Positions 11,389 to 22,893 of a DNA stretch of 64,000 bases are shown piece after piece. How positions within the stretch are numbered: position 1 is the first letter of the stretch; every line of letters begins with the position of its first letter. Both the position numbers and the translations under genes were made by a program. Below the pieces are notes generated by a model that ran no database searches, was not told the origin of the DNA, and saw nothing but the letters and a program-made list of their open reading frames with translations. Source of the DNA: Riptortus pedestris (lineage: Eukaryota; Arthropoda; Insecta; Hemiptera; Alydidae); contig CM032232.1 in NCBI GenBank assembly GCA_019009955.1, positions 70,512,001 to 70,576,000 of the forward strand. The letters are read 5' to 3'.

Positions 11389-11839
11389 ATGTAAATCACA
11401 ATCGCTATGGGGTACAAAACTAAAAAAATAAAAAAATAATATAAATGTACTAGTATATAGGAATAAGATAATTTTTTTATTAAAACCATTTTAAATTATT
11501 GTCATTATACTAGTCTAATCTTTATTTATGTTTGTTTATCTAATGTTTATTTATGTCTTATGTTTATTAATTGCCTTTATTACTAGTATTTAATGATTAT
11601 TTGTTGTATTTAATTTTTTATTTGTTGTTTCAGTTTTTGTTATTTTTCTATAATTTTGTTTTCATTTTACATTGTGAAACTTTGAGCCAAATCGCCAAGA
11701 TGCGGGTGCTCATGTATAAATAAATCAAAATATAATAAAATAATCTTTATTAGTTCATTAACTAGTTAGTATTATGTCTATAAATAAATATTCTTTTATC
11801 CTATTGTACAATACTTAAGTTTTATTGTATATTTTGTTA
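11389..11839. other. AT-rich unassigned sequence
   Basis: Low-complexity T/A-rich sequence with repeated TTTATTTATG-like stretches. No gene or element was recognised. Confidence 0.45.
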
Positions 11840-11892
11840 AATTATTTATTAATGCCCGCTTTTTGCAACTAATGCTAATTGGGACGGTCGCA
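11840..11892 (-). mobile_element. SINE 3' fragment
   Basis: The minus strand reads CCGTCCCAATTAGCATTAGTTGCAAAAAGCGGGC and TTAATAAATAAT, the last ~50 bases of the tRNA-derived SINE family. The tRNA-like head is absent, consistent with 5' truncation at insertion. Confidence 0.8.
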
Positions 11893-12425
11893 AGAACTCC
11901 CACGTACTGGTATAATGGCTATAAATTATACATATAACTTAAAGTAGCAGAAATAATAAAGTCGTCCGAAGTATTCCAATTACGTTGTACGTCCAAGTAC
12001 AAGCTTCATTGGAGGCAGACAATAAATGAGTGAAAATAATTATGTGTGGGTCTGAATAATCGTATAGAAAATAAAATAGATACACTTTATAGCCAATCTG
12101 ATGCAAGGCATTGTAAAATATAAACGTACTTTCCCCTGAAGCCCAACTTAACGAGGCACACAATAAAAGTTGTTAAGTAGGAGTTATTGTTAATAACTTC
12201 TACTTGAAGCTGAGGAGATGTTGTGACATCCCAGACCATTTCTGCCTATTCAACCAGCTACAATAGCAGCATTCTGTCCTTCACTCTCACCTAGTCTAAG
12301 CTGATAAATGTGCATCTGCACAATATTATTATTTTCAGCGTTTGTGATGAAATCACTATAATCTGATAAATAGTTCGAGGTCCATGCTTTTGTTCTGAAA
12401 ACAGTTTTAATTTAGAAAGAAAAAA
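11893..12425. other. Unassigned intergenic sequence
   Basis: No element terminus or gene was recognised. The 74-codon minus-strand frame at 11939-12163 has no recognisable product. Confidence 0.4.
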
Positions 12426-13211
12426 ATTCCGTCACGAAGGGGCTGTGTAAACTAAGTAAATTTCTCATGTGCTTGTATGTACACTTGTGATCTCTTCTCA
12501 CCACATATTCTCTATTAATAAGTATAAACCGATGAGTCGAACGGTACAAATAGCTCGGTTAGCTCTTGAATTACAAAAAAAATGCTGAGAATAAAAATTG
12601 TAGAGCTTTAATAGTTAACAAGATCCATTCTATAACATTTTACGATCCAACTCATAATATTAGATATTTTGAATTTTAGAATTCCTTTCCCTCACTAAAC
12701 CCCCCTACCTATTCCTGGTCTGATTTCCGCCAATCACAAATATGATCCTTAGTGTTGAATAAAACGGTTAAATATTGAGTATGGAATAGATCAAATAAAG
12801 ATTTGATGATGTCATCGCACAATAATTTGCATGTTTCTCGCATATTCCAATAGAATCACTTAATAGTTTTTAAGCTTAGAATAAAGAGGTTCATGTTATA
12901 AGAGCTTATTATTATTTACGCATGACTAGGAGTGGGGTTTACTGAATGCTGAAAACTAAAAACTCCAAATATCTCGTTTAATCTTAACCTTAGAGAAAAT
13001 ATGTATATAACAACAATTATAGACAATTAAGTTTAAAATAATATTAGTTCTATACACTTATCTACCAAATTCTACCCCTCATAAGCCCCCCCCCCTCCTC
13101 CTCGTCCAATTTTAGCCGTTAACACACTTGATCTTTAATTTTACAATATACGCTTATATACCGAGTTTGGTAATGATAAAACAATAATTGCGACCGCTAG
13201 AGCGATAACAG

Positions 13212-13262
<51 letters not shown>

Positions 13263-13400
13263 TACTCAATCTTGAACGGATCTCAATTCGGTCATCTCCT
13301 AAGCAGGATCGACGGATCGGACAATTGATGTCATTTTTCGAAAGTCGCGTTATTAGTACGACCTCAATAGCTGATTTTCCTTATTAGGAAACCTGCTAAA
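12426..13400 (+). mobile_element. Helentron-like element, near full length
   Basis: Starts TTCCGTCACGAAGGGGCTG (hairpin stem mutated) with GTAAACTAAGTAAATTTC inside, and ends AGGAAACCTGCTAAAA. The body blocks are present in order (ATCTCGTTTAATCTT, TTACCGAGTTTGGTAATG), with a (TA)n tract at 13216-13258. It has a longer 5' region than most copies. The 3' palindrome is decayed (TTCCTTATTAGGAAACC). Confidence 0.85.
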
Positions 13401-15118
13401 ATCAAATCAATTTCGCCTTATTTTTTTTTTTGGTTTGACCAATTTTATAGTTTAAGTTTAAAGTATTAGAACCCTTGGCTGGGAATTGATTGAGAGTTTT
13501 AGACTCGGCTTTGCTCCAGAGGTGTCTTGTGATCATTTCTCCTGTGTTCTGACTGTCTTCATGAGCTGATGAATGCAATATTGACGCTGCTCTTGGTAAT
13601 CTTGGATATCACAACTTTCAACAGTGAATATCGATGAGTCGGGGTTAGATTCTCACACGCACCAAGAGAACTTGCTTTTGTTGAAGCCTGACTGCTTCTT
13701 CCAATGTTGCACCGACCGTTTGTTAAAAGTATTAAGTAATGGACGAGCCAGATCACATTTCAATTATTGATAATGCTGTGATTCTCTTCTATGTTTTACT
13801 TCCTAATGTTTCAGTGAGACCCTTCTATTCCGAGATAGCAAATCGTGCATTAGCAACTGAATGGTATTCCATACTAACGAGATGCATTGACATCTGTGGT
13901 TTTGAATTGAATAAGCGTTGCACAAGCTGTTAATATGATTACCTTATTAGCTCGATACAACTGTTAGAGGAATGGCATACTCAAATGGACACGAGAGTTG
14001 TTCACGACTGAAGAAGGAAACTGAAACACTTATTTCTTATCAGTGCTATCATTGCCATGTGTGGAAACTTGCTTGTCTGGGCTCGGTCTCCCAGCTCTGA
14101 ATTGTAGGCGATGGCTTTCAAAAACTGGTTTCGTCGTCTCATTCAGAACGCTCCTGTTCTTTTCTTTTTTACTTTTTTTTTAAAATTTATTTTCGCACTA
14201 GTCCAATCATTCCGTTTTTTTTGTTCGCTGTTTCTTAATATTTAGGAAGCTCATTATTTTTTACACGACAATGGCAGTTGGCTGGCTGTATTATAGATAG
14301 TCTGCAGAGTACAACAACATAGTTGTGTTTTAATAGAGTATTTAATACATTCGTTAAACTCCTATGCGTATACGAATACCCCAAAAAGCTACAAAAATAT
14401 AAACTCCAATGATTTTTTAGGAAGTACATTATTTTATCTATAAAAAGGAGGAATCTTTGTACAAGCTAAAATAGCCAGGAAACCCAGCTTCGAGACCCAA
14501 TTAAATATATTCACTCCAATAAAATATTAATTTGATGGGAACTTTCATGGGACAAACTTCTAAAATTTTACGGAAATAACAGATTCCATAGGACAGATTA
14601 TTACTTATTGCCAAAATTAATATTGGTATTAGTACATATGTTTAAGAACATTTATATTTGGACCTGGTTTTGTATCAAGGTTCCCGTAATTTGCACTCTG
14701 GATAGATACAATAATGACCAGGAGATACTATTGATGTAAGCTTTAAACGGAAAACTGTTCATCAGTGTACAAAATGAATATTCTACTGCTAATGCGATTC
14801 AAATATCTTCAAGAAAAATCTACGAGCCCCATATAAAAGCAGTCCTAAAACTGAAACGGTGGATAAGGAAGATTAAGCTATAAAGTTGATGAAGATGTAA
14901 ACGAGGGCCATGAAAATGGAATCAGCTTGTAAAACCCTATAAAACCATGGCACCATCAAAATAAAGGGAGTACATCATTATCAGATAGTTTGTCAAATTA
15001 TTTGTTGTAATTGGATACGCAAAGGACCTTCCATTTTTGACAGGCCAAAAGGTTTCTGATCATATAAAGGTAAAAGGTGAAAACCCAATTCACTGTTCAA
15101 GAAAATATTATAAAAAAA
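13401..15118. other. Unassigned intergenic sequence
   Basis: No mobile-element signature or gene was recognised in this 1.7 kb. Base composition between 13500 and 14150 is more balanced than the surroundings, and opposed frames of about 65 codons (13559-13756 minus, 13739-13933 plus) carry no motif I can identify. It is a candidate for unique host DNA. Confidence 0.4.
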
Positions 15119-15606
15119 ACAGTCCGTCACGCAGGGACTGCGTTAACTAAGCAGATTTCCCAAGTGCGCCACGTATTTGCATTTATCTCAAAACGTAAAC
15201 GTGCTATGAGAACAATATTTGGTATTTGATTATAATATTTGGTTTGAAGCTTAAACAAAGTGCTTCATAACATAATAGAATATTGAATACATGATATGAG
15301 TAGGAGTGGTCCTTTACTGAAGACCGAAAACTAAAAAATGCAAATATCTCAGATCAAGATAGTGAGAAAATGTACATAACAACGTTTATAGAACATTACA
15401 TTTGCAATAAGATTGGTTCTGTGCAATGTTTCGATCCGACGCATAATAACGGAGATATTAAGACTTTTCAAAATTCTTCCCTCTAATCCTTCCCTCCCCC
15501 ATGTCCGATTTCAGCCATTAACGAACTTGATCTTTCTTTTTGTATAAAACGATTATATATCAAGTTTGATAAGTCAAAAATTGTGACCGCTAGAGCGGTA
15601 ACAGAC

Positions 15607-15666
<60 letters not shown>

Positions 15667-16898
15667 AACCTCTGTCTGTTGAGTGATTTTTTTCGAGAAT
15701 TTTCAGGAAAACTTTTCGTTTCACATGTCATAGACACCATAACGGCATTTTGTTTCTTTCGTGTGTGTTTGTTTGTTTGTTTGTTACTATATATTGGTAT
15801 GTATATTACTACTAACCCAACTTAGACTTTAGGCTATATTAATATTCTCTGAGACGAACAGGAGTTTCCTATTGGGGTTTCAGCAAATATGCACATAACA
15901 AAAGTTGTTTATTTTGTTATTTAGAGTAACTTTTGTTATATACACTTTTTTCGTATACTGAATTATAAACGAGATATACGCTAAAACCTATAGCAGAAGT
16001 GACCAATTTATTTGGGACAAAAGACCCAACCGAAATAAATAAAACTCGGTATGTGTACTAGCACTAACGCTTTCATTATAGTAAGCCATACCAACATTTC
16101 TAGGGACGGGCAGGAGTGGGGGTTGTAAGGGAGGCCTGAATTTAAAATAGCGGTTTTTCGTTTTCTATTCGTTTTTCGGCAAATATGAACACAACAAAAG
16201 TTGTTTATTTTGTTATTTAGAGTAACTTTTGTTAAATTCGTTTTTGTCTTTTAACAAAGTATAAACGAGACATACACTATAAACTAAAGCGGGAGTCAAT
16301 ATTTTATTGAGCGCTAACGATTGAACCGAACTTAACAAAACTCGGTATGATAATTAGCATTAATTCTTCCATGATTATAAGCTATATTAAAATGTTTAGG
16401 TTAGAACGGGAGTAGGGGTTATAAGGGGGGCCTGAAATAAAAATTCACGATATTTCATTGTCTATTTGTTTTTCGATAAACATGCACATAACAAAAGTTG
16501 TATACTTTGTTCTTTAGATTAACTTTTGTTTATACTTTTCTCCAGGAACAATGTGTGGAGAAAGAAATTTGCGTAGAAATATTGATATGCACAACAATTC
16601 ATTCCAATTTGAACTATCAGGTACCTCACCTGGAAAAATTAATTCAAATCTATGTTAATATTTTGCCTTTAATAACTGAAATCTATGCAAAATGCACATG
16701 AGACGGGAAACATGACAATATGGAGGACAGTGAAGTCTTACATAAAAATTTAATTTTATTATTAACAAACGACAACAACGAGTATAAACACTGGGATGGG
16801 TAAATGTCAAAATAGTGTGCAAAATAAAGCCTTGTCAAAAAATACCATCACCATTCAGCCTCAAATCAATTCCCGGGCGAAGCCGGGTATCTGAGCTA

Positions 16899-16976
<78 letters not shown>

Positions 16977-17089
16977 TTTTTAACAGACCTCATTTTCGTC
17001 ATCTCCAGAGTAGGATCGATGGACATTTGAAGAAAAATTTCGAAAATCGCGTCATGAGTACAACCTCCCTTAAGGAAAATCTGCTAAAA
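15119..17089 (+). mobile_element. Helentron-like element interrupted in its TA tract
   Basis: The 5' half spans 15119-15660: AGTCCGTCACGCAGGGAC, hairpin ACGCAG-GGA-CTGCGT, TTAACTAAGCAGATTTCCC, standard body, then (TA)n. The 3' half resumes at 16973 with ACAGACCTCATTTTCGTC, GAGTAGGATCGATGG, and ends AAGGAAAATCTGCTAAAA. Between the TA runs (15609-15660 and 16901-16972) lies a second element. The join is exact at TA dinucleotides on both sides. Confidence 0.9.
15661..16902 (+). mobile_element. TA-flanked element of unknown class, with ~300-bp internal repeats
   Basis: Runs from AATTTTAACCTCTGTCTG next to one TA tract to CCCGGGCGAAGCCGGG, TATCTGAGCTAGT next to the other. The left end has CACATGTCATAGACACCAT and a (TTTG)n run. 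Then come two to three diverged monomers of about 300 bases marked by AACAAAAGTTGTTTATTTTG, GAGTAACTTTTGTT and GGGAGGCCTGAA. The right end has GTACCTCACCTGGAAAAATT. No protein is encoded. The hairpin-plus-(AT) end and TA target could fit a non-autonomous retroelement, but class is not established. Two related copies lie at 53827-56832. Confidence 0.7.
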
Positions 17090-17609
17090 ACAATACCCTT
17101 GTACTACCAGCTGCCCAAATTTGTTCTTTGTATGTGTTACGGAAATACAAATAAGAATGGGAAGGGAGAGGTGGCTCATTCAAAACTTCTAGAAACATTC
17201 AGGAATGAATGTAAGAATAAAATACCAGATTCCATTGAATAAATGCAAGTGACTTGCTCTGTCTAGATAAGCCTCATTATGCAGGTGCACATAGCTTATA
17301 TACTGCAGCAAAGGCGACTGCATAGAATAGTCTTGAGGCGGTATCTTGAGCAAACCGAATCATCCGATGGTTGACTAACATTGATAGTATTGATAACATT
17401 TGTAAATGTTGAAGCTGCATTTGAAGAGATATTGACGTCACTATGCATGAGTCCCGCTCAAACCGGGTCAAATACTTATGAGTGATTTTATCTGCTAAGG
17501 CCAATCAACTATTGGAGATGTATTTATATATCAACTCGTGAAGCCATATTCCAGAATTTTGATTAAATTTCCATCAATCTTACTTAGTTGATAGCAAAAA
17601 AGATATCTG
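17090..17609. other. Unassigned intergenic sequence
   Basis: Follows the 3' end of the interrupted Helentron-like copy. No gene was recognised; the 71- and 75-codon frames here carry no motif I know. Confidence 0.4.
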
Positions 17610-17706
17610 TTTTGTTGGTATGTTACCAGAATTGTAGATTTATCTGTTGTTAAACTTCACGAGGCAAATCTGCTTAATTTACGCAGCTCCTGCGTGACGG
17701 ACTTTT
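17610..17706 (-). mobile_element. Helentron-like element, 5' end fragment
   Basis: Plus-strand reading: TTACCAGAATTGTAGATTTA, TCTGTTGTTAAACTTCACGAG, AATCTGCTTAATTTACGCAG, hairpin loop CTC, GACGGACTTTT. This 5' sub-type (TTACCAG.ATGTAGATTTATC) recurs near 30150, 31900 and 44580. The remainder of the element is absent. Confidence 0.8.
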
Positions 17707-17995
17707 TTTTTATTTTATGAAATAGCCTGATTAAAAATTCCATATTCGCCTAAAGTAGATTATCTTATTTGTTATGGCTAAATTGATTTTAGGAAAAGGT
17801 GAGTTTTGAAAAATTTTAAAACCGTATTCCTCATTTTCGTCCTTATGCGTAGAATCCAAAAATGCTATATACTTTGTTGAATAAATAATGTATTATTAAA
17901 GTTGTCCTGATAATTTTGGTGCATGATTAATATTTTGTTAATATCTTTACTTAAGAAAAATCAACAATTGAGGTAAAACCTGCTACATAACATTC

Positions 17996-18090
17996 GAAAA
18001 ACCTCTTATCATATGTAGAAGAAACTTATGAAAATGCACTCTGTTCAAATTTCATTCTATAAAACACTTTTGGGCAACAACATTTTATTA
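17996..18090 (+). repeat. Left flanking repeat of the 180-bp satellite
   Basis: AAAACCTCTTATCATATGTAG, AAATGCACTCTGTTCAAATT, CATTC, and GGGCAA occur in the same order and spacing as on the other side of the satellite at 18951-19056, in the same orientation. The two flanks are clearly diverged. Confidence 0.5.
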
Positions 18091-18128
18091 TTTTATTTTT
18101 TTATGGTTTATTGAGATAATCATCAATT

Positions 18129-18943
18129 TCTCCGTCAAAAGTCACCTAATCAGACGTATTCTACCGTCGAAGAGTGACGTACCGTATGCAGTTTATCTCC
18201 TGGAATTGACATATTCGATTAGCCACCTTTCACGAAACCACAGACGTACTGTTCCCTTGATGGTTTCTCCGTCAACAGTCCGCTAATCAACTCAATTATT
18301 GACTTTCGACAGCTTACACTATTGGTGGTGACGTATTCTAACGTCATCAAAGAGTGACGTCCCGTATGCAGTTAATTTTCTGCAATTGGCATATTCGATT
18401 GGCCAGCTTTCACGTAACCACAGACGTACTGTTCCCTTGATGGTTTCTCCGTCAACAGTCCGCTAATCAGCTCAATTATTGACTTTTGGCAGCTTACACT
18501 ATTGGTGGTGACGTATTCTAACGTCAAAGAGTGACGTCCCGAATGCACTTAATTTTCTGCAATTGGCATATTCGATTGGCCAGCTTTCACGTAACCACAG
18601 ACGTACTGTTCCCTTGATGGTTTCTCCGTCAATAGTCAGCTAATCAGCTCAATTATTGACTTTTGACAGCTTTCATTATTGGTGGTGACGTATTCTACCA
18701 TCAAAGAGTGACGTCACGTATGCAGTTAATCCTCTGCAATTGACATATTCGGTTGGCCAGCTTTGACGAAACCACAGACGTACTGTTCCCTTGATGGTTT
18801 CTCCGTCAATAGTCAGCTAATCATCTCAATTATTGACTTTTGACAGCTGACACTATTGGTGGTGACGTATTCTACCGTCGAAGAGTGACGTCCCGGATGC
18901 AGTTAATCCTCTGCAGTTGACATATTCGGTGGCCAGCTTTGAC
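18129..18943 (+). repeat. ~180-bp satellite, about five copies, rich in TGACGT
   Basis: Monomers start TTTCTCCGTCAA at about 18128, 18264, 18444, 18622 and 18800. The second and third are exactly 180 bases apart; the fourth and fifth are about 178 apart; the first lacks about 45 internal bases. Each monomer carries GGTGGTGACGTATTCTA and GAGTGACGTCCCG, that is, CREB/ATF-type half sites; a full TGACGTCA occurs at 18709-18716. Copies share most positions with scattered substitutions. No coding frame persists. Confidence 0.95.
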
Positions 18944-18950
18944 GAATTTT

Positions 18951-19056
18951 CAATAAACCTCCACATTTTCAAAATATAGGTCACATCCTAAGAGATAGGT
19001 ACAAAAATGCGGTTGGTTCAAATTACATTAAAAAAAACGCATTAGGGGCCAATATT
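18951..19056 (+). repeat. Right flanking repeat of the 180-bp satellite
   Basis: Direct-orientation counterpart of 17996-18090: AAACCTCC, AATATAGG, AAATGCGGTTGGTTCAAATT, CATTA, GGGGCCAA. Suggests the satellite arose within, or was inserted into, a duplicated segment. Confidence 0.5.
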
Positions 19057-20051
19057 TTTGATCAATGTTAAAGCATATCAAGTTTAACTAAAAATCTTGA
19101 TCGTTAAAGGCTAATTGAAGGAGAGTAAACTGTAAAATCGTACATATTACCATCATTACGTTTTGTTGTACGTACTAACACGTGTAAGAATCAGTAATAC
19201 GGCACTCACACATACATATCTCATAAGGTCTTTTTTACCCAACCTGCCAAAATTGTAATACAAAATTAACAGTAGTCCATGTGTTGATAAATTCCCCTTG
19301 CTACAGTATGGCCAGGAGAATGTATAATCCTGTACCCTCTACACAAAATAAAATATATATTGTACATCTACTTTAACATCTTTTTAAATCCCCTAAGACA
19401 GTTACGTTTTGAGTGCAATATAAATATTTTTACCTGCTATTTACCAGTCTCAGACTCCAGTATTAGCCAAGTTTTGGGTATAATTGCATTTTAAGCCTCC
19501 AGATATTCCCGACACTCTTGTAATTTTCACTTTATGCTATTACCTACAATAATACTTTTTTACGTGCTGAGCTCATACTTGATGGAAAATATAGTATAAA
19601 TTGTGGGATGACGTCACTTATGAGTAATTGTAAGATTATGACTCGGGGAAATTGCAGCCAGTCCGTGATGGACAGTATTTAGCTTTCACTAAACTGCAAC
19701 TCCTATTCACTTTCCAATGCATCATGGAAACTGTCATGACTTACTTAATATACAGCCTATTGGATATACTAAGTGTCAAACACGGGATAGACACTTAGTA
19801 AAAGCCTTATGACAACATCCCGTTATCATTCAAGTGACTAAACTTCTTTTTGAGTTGGTATATGTGTCCGGAAGTCAACTTATTTTGATGGCAGGAGATT
19901 TCATTCCTCCTGAATTATTATAACTGATTTTTGGAGCGTATACTCAAGTAAACTTTCTACTTCAAATAAGACAACTTAAAAAATTATATATATATAGATA
20001 GATATTAATAATTATAATGTAATCATAATAATAAATAAAAAAAAATTGTTT

Positions 20052-20052
<1 letters not shown>
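19057..20052. other. Unassigned intergenic sequence
   Basis: No gene or element was recognised. A full TGACGTCA is present near 19610, outside the satellite. The sequence ends in a TA microsatellite. Confidence 0.4.

Positions 20053-20124
<72 letters not shown>
20053..20124. repeat. (TA)n microsatellite
   Basis: Two TA runs joined by a single TT/AT slip at about 20076, not obviously inside a Helentron-like copy, though a copy starts 85 bases downstream. Confidence 0.95.
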
Positions 20125-20125
<1 letters not shown>

Positions 20126-20207
20126 CACAAGCACCCTATATAAAACACAAATCAACCTATATATAAACAAGTAAATCACAATTCTTGATGAAAAGTACAC
20201 TAAAAAA

Positions 20208-20812
20208 AAGTCCGTCACGGAGGGTATGAGTAAACTAAGCAGATTTCCCAAGTGTCCACACGTATTTGCATTTATGTCAAAAAGTACAAGTTCAATAAGG
20301 ACAATATTTGGCATTTATGCTTCAAATAATATACTTCGTAATATAACAGCTTATTGTAAATATGAAATGAGTAGGACAGGGGGTTTGCTGTAGGACGAAA
20401 ACTATAAAATGCAAGTATCTTGGTTAGTAATCAATATAGTGAAGAAATTGCATTGCAATAAGGTTGGTTCTATACAATTTTTCGATCCGACTAATAATAA
20501 CGGAGATATTAAGAACTTCCGAAATTCTTCCTCTCTGAACCACTCCCCCCCCACTCCTACTAGTCGGAGTTCAGCCATTAACGAATTTGATCTTTCTTTT
20601 TACATGAAACGCTTATATATCGAGTTTGGTAACTATAAGACAAAAATTGCGACCGCTTGAATGGTAACAGACAAATATATATACAATTTTAACGGACCTC
20701 ATTTCGTCATCTACTAGGTAGGATCGATGGACATTTGAAGAAATGTTTCAAAAATCGCGTTTGTGAGTACAAACTCAATAGCTGATTTCCCTTAAGAGAA
20801 ATCTGCTAAAAT
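20208..20812 (+). mobile_element. Helentron-like element, full length
   Basis: Starts AAGTCCGTCACGGAGGGTATG (hairpin lost) and ends CCCTTAAGAGAAATCTGCTAAAA (palindrome with one mismatch). About 600 bases, with the TA tract reduced to ATATATATAC. All body blocks are present in standard order. The plus-strand frame at 20409-20660 is internal to the element and not a gene. Confidence 0.9.
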
Positions 20813-21445
20813 GCAATTTACCATAACAATGAGTTTTGTAAGAAAGCTGAGTTTTCTATGATTCTTTGAATCGGATGAATATTTTACTTTTTTTTCTTTT
20901 TTAATTTTGTTTAAAATTCAGTACATAAATAGCTGTGTTTCAAAGGCTTCTGTTGAATATTTTATTTACATAAAAACTCCGATGGTAGTAACCAAATTAA
21001 TTAGAATTCCATCTCTCAAATGAAAACAAGTTTTTAATTTAAAATCATAACTTTTTTTCTCATTAACTGAAAACAGAATTAGGTGACACTTTGTCACTAG
21101 GCTGAAAAGCCTAATTTAAATATTTCTTATTAAGAGAAATTCCCACGAGAGATGTTGGGGTAAATCATTAGGTTATTGACAGAAAAGATTTCAATCTCTC
21201 GAGTTTGAAAGGATAAGTCTTTTCCTTGTTTTCAAGGGGACATTTCCAGGACTTCTATCATAAGGAAAATGGGGTTATAAATTAAATTAGTCAATTTTTC
21301 TTTTATAAGTCTTTCGCTTTTGAATTGATTCTTTGTTATCACTGTCCCACATTCCCTGAGACAGTAATGCCTGCAAAAAAAAAGTTAATGATAGTTTTAA
21401 TGCACTAATCAAGTTTAATTCAATATTTGAGTACGCCTGAACTAT
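20813..21445. other. Unassigned intergenic sequence
   Basis: AT-rich; no motif recognised. Confidence 0.4.
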
Positions 21446-21800
21446 GATCAACGAGGAGTTGGAGGCTGCAAAACTAAGCAGATTTTCGAAGAACTAGAAC
21501 GCTGATGATATTTTCTTATGTCATTTACCTTGTAATAAGAAGCGTATTTTAATTTAAAGGTAAATATCAGATGTTTAGTTCTCAATTCCAGTAACCATAA
21601 ATTTTTAACAAGACTGCTTATATAAAATTTATCAATGTGACTAATAACATAGATAACTGGACTTATATTTTAAATCCTCTCCCCCACTCTTCAAGGTCCG
21701 ATTTCAGTCTACCAGATAGAATTTTCGATTTTACATGAAGCAATAAAATATCGATGCAATAATGTCGATCAAATAAAAATTAATGCCTCTGGAGCATAGA
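21446..21800 (+). mobile_element. Helentron-like element, heavily decayed
   Basis: GGAGGCTGCAAAACTAAGCAG resembles the 5' terminus, and about 200 bases later CCCCCACTCTTCAAGGTCCGA, TTTCAGTCTACC, ACATGAAGCAATAAAATATCG follow in family order. No TA tract or 3' hairpin remains. It appears older than the neighbouring copies. Confidence 0.55.
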
Positions 21801-21963
21801 ATTAGGATTCATGGTCACACATCGGAAATGTATCCCTTATATCTTAAAACAATGAAGGTTCGATGGAAGCAATGCATCAAATTTAAGTTTGGAAAAACAC
21901 GTTTTCTAATATATTGGCTTATTGCTTGTTAGAGATGAATAGAATTGGAACTAAAAATAAAAA

Positions 21964-22439
21964 AAAGTCCGTCACACAGGGGCTGCGTTAACTAAACAGA
22001 TTTCTTACGTGCGTTACGTATTTGCATTTATCTCAAAACCTAATAGTTCAATGATAACAATATTTAGTATTCAGGCTTCAAATAAAGTGCTTCATATCAT
22101 AATAACATATTGTTAAAATGAGAAGAGCAGGAGTGGTGGCTTACTGAAAGCCGAAATCTAAAAAATGCAAATATCTCGGTTAATAATCAAGGTAGTGAAG
22201 AAATGTATATGAAAAAGTTTTTAATACATACATTTGGGATAAGATTGGTTCTACACAATTTATCGATCTGTCGAATAATAACGGAGATATTAAGAATTAT
22301 CGAAATTCTCTCTCTCTAAACCGCCCCCCTCCCCCTCTCCGGTTTCAGCCATTAACCTGATCTTTATTTTTACATAAAACGATTATATATCAAGTTTGTT
22401 AACGATAAACCAAAAATTGCACCCGCTAGATCAGTAACA

Positions 22440-22513
<74 letters not shown>

Positions 22514-22638
22514 TTTGAACGTACATCATTTTCGTCACCTCCTAGCTACGATCGATGGATATTAGAAGAAAAATGTCGAAAACCGAGTAATGAGTACGAC
22601 CTCAATAGCTGATTTCTCTTAAGGGAAATCTGCTAAAA
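21964..22638 (+). mobile_element. Helentron-like element, full length
   Basis: Starts AAGTCCGTCACACAGGGGC (hairpin stem partly broken) and ends TCTCTTAAGGGAAATCTGCTAA, with the palindrome differing from the family form at one position in the left arm. The (TA)n tract at 22446-22509 is about 64 bases. All body blocks are intact. Confidence 0.93.
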
Positions 22639-22850
22639 TCGCAACATTTGTAAAAAAAAAAATAATAAGTCTTTAAGAGAAAGTTAATCTCTAAATACGG
22701 ACTTTTTCTAGTAATGCTTTTTTTTTATTTTTATTCTTAGAGGACATGTTTAAGAAATACAGGAATGAATGAATGAATCATAGTTTTTAATATTGAGTTT
22801 GATTAATGTGGTCAAATTCAAGTGAACTTGAGCGTCAAGAGACAAATTTG

Positions 22851-22893
<43 letters not shown>

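Noticed and set aside
10779..11489. Opposed 211- and 236-codon frames
   Set aside because: Both are shadows of the 51-bp minisatellite, open only because 51 is divisible by three.
15483..17030. Frames rich in IYIYIY at 15483, 16815, 20051, 50792, 52767, 55430 and elsewhere
   Set aside because: Translations of (TA)n microsatellites. Only 52885-53234 has real similarity, and that belongs to a LINE, not to the upstream TA-encoded part.
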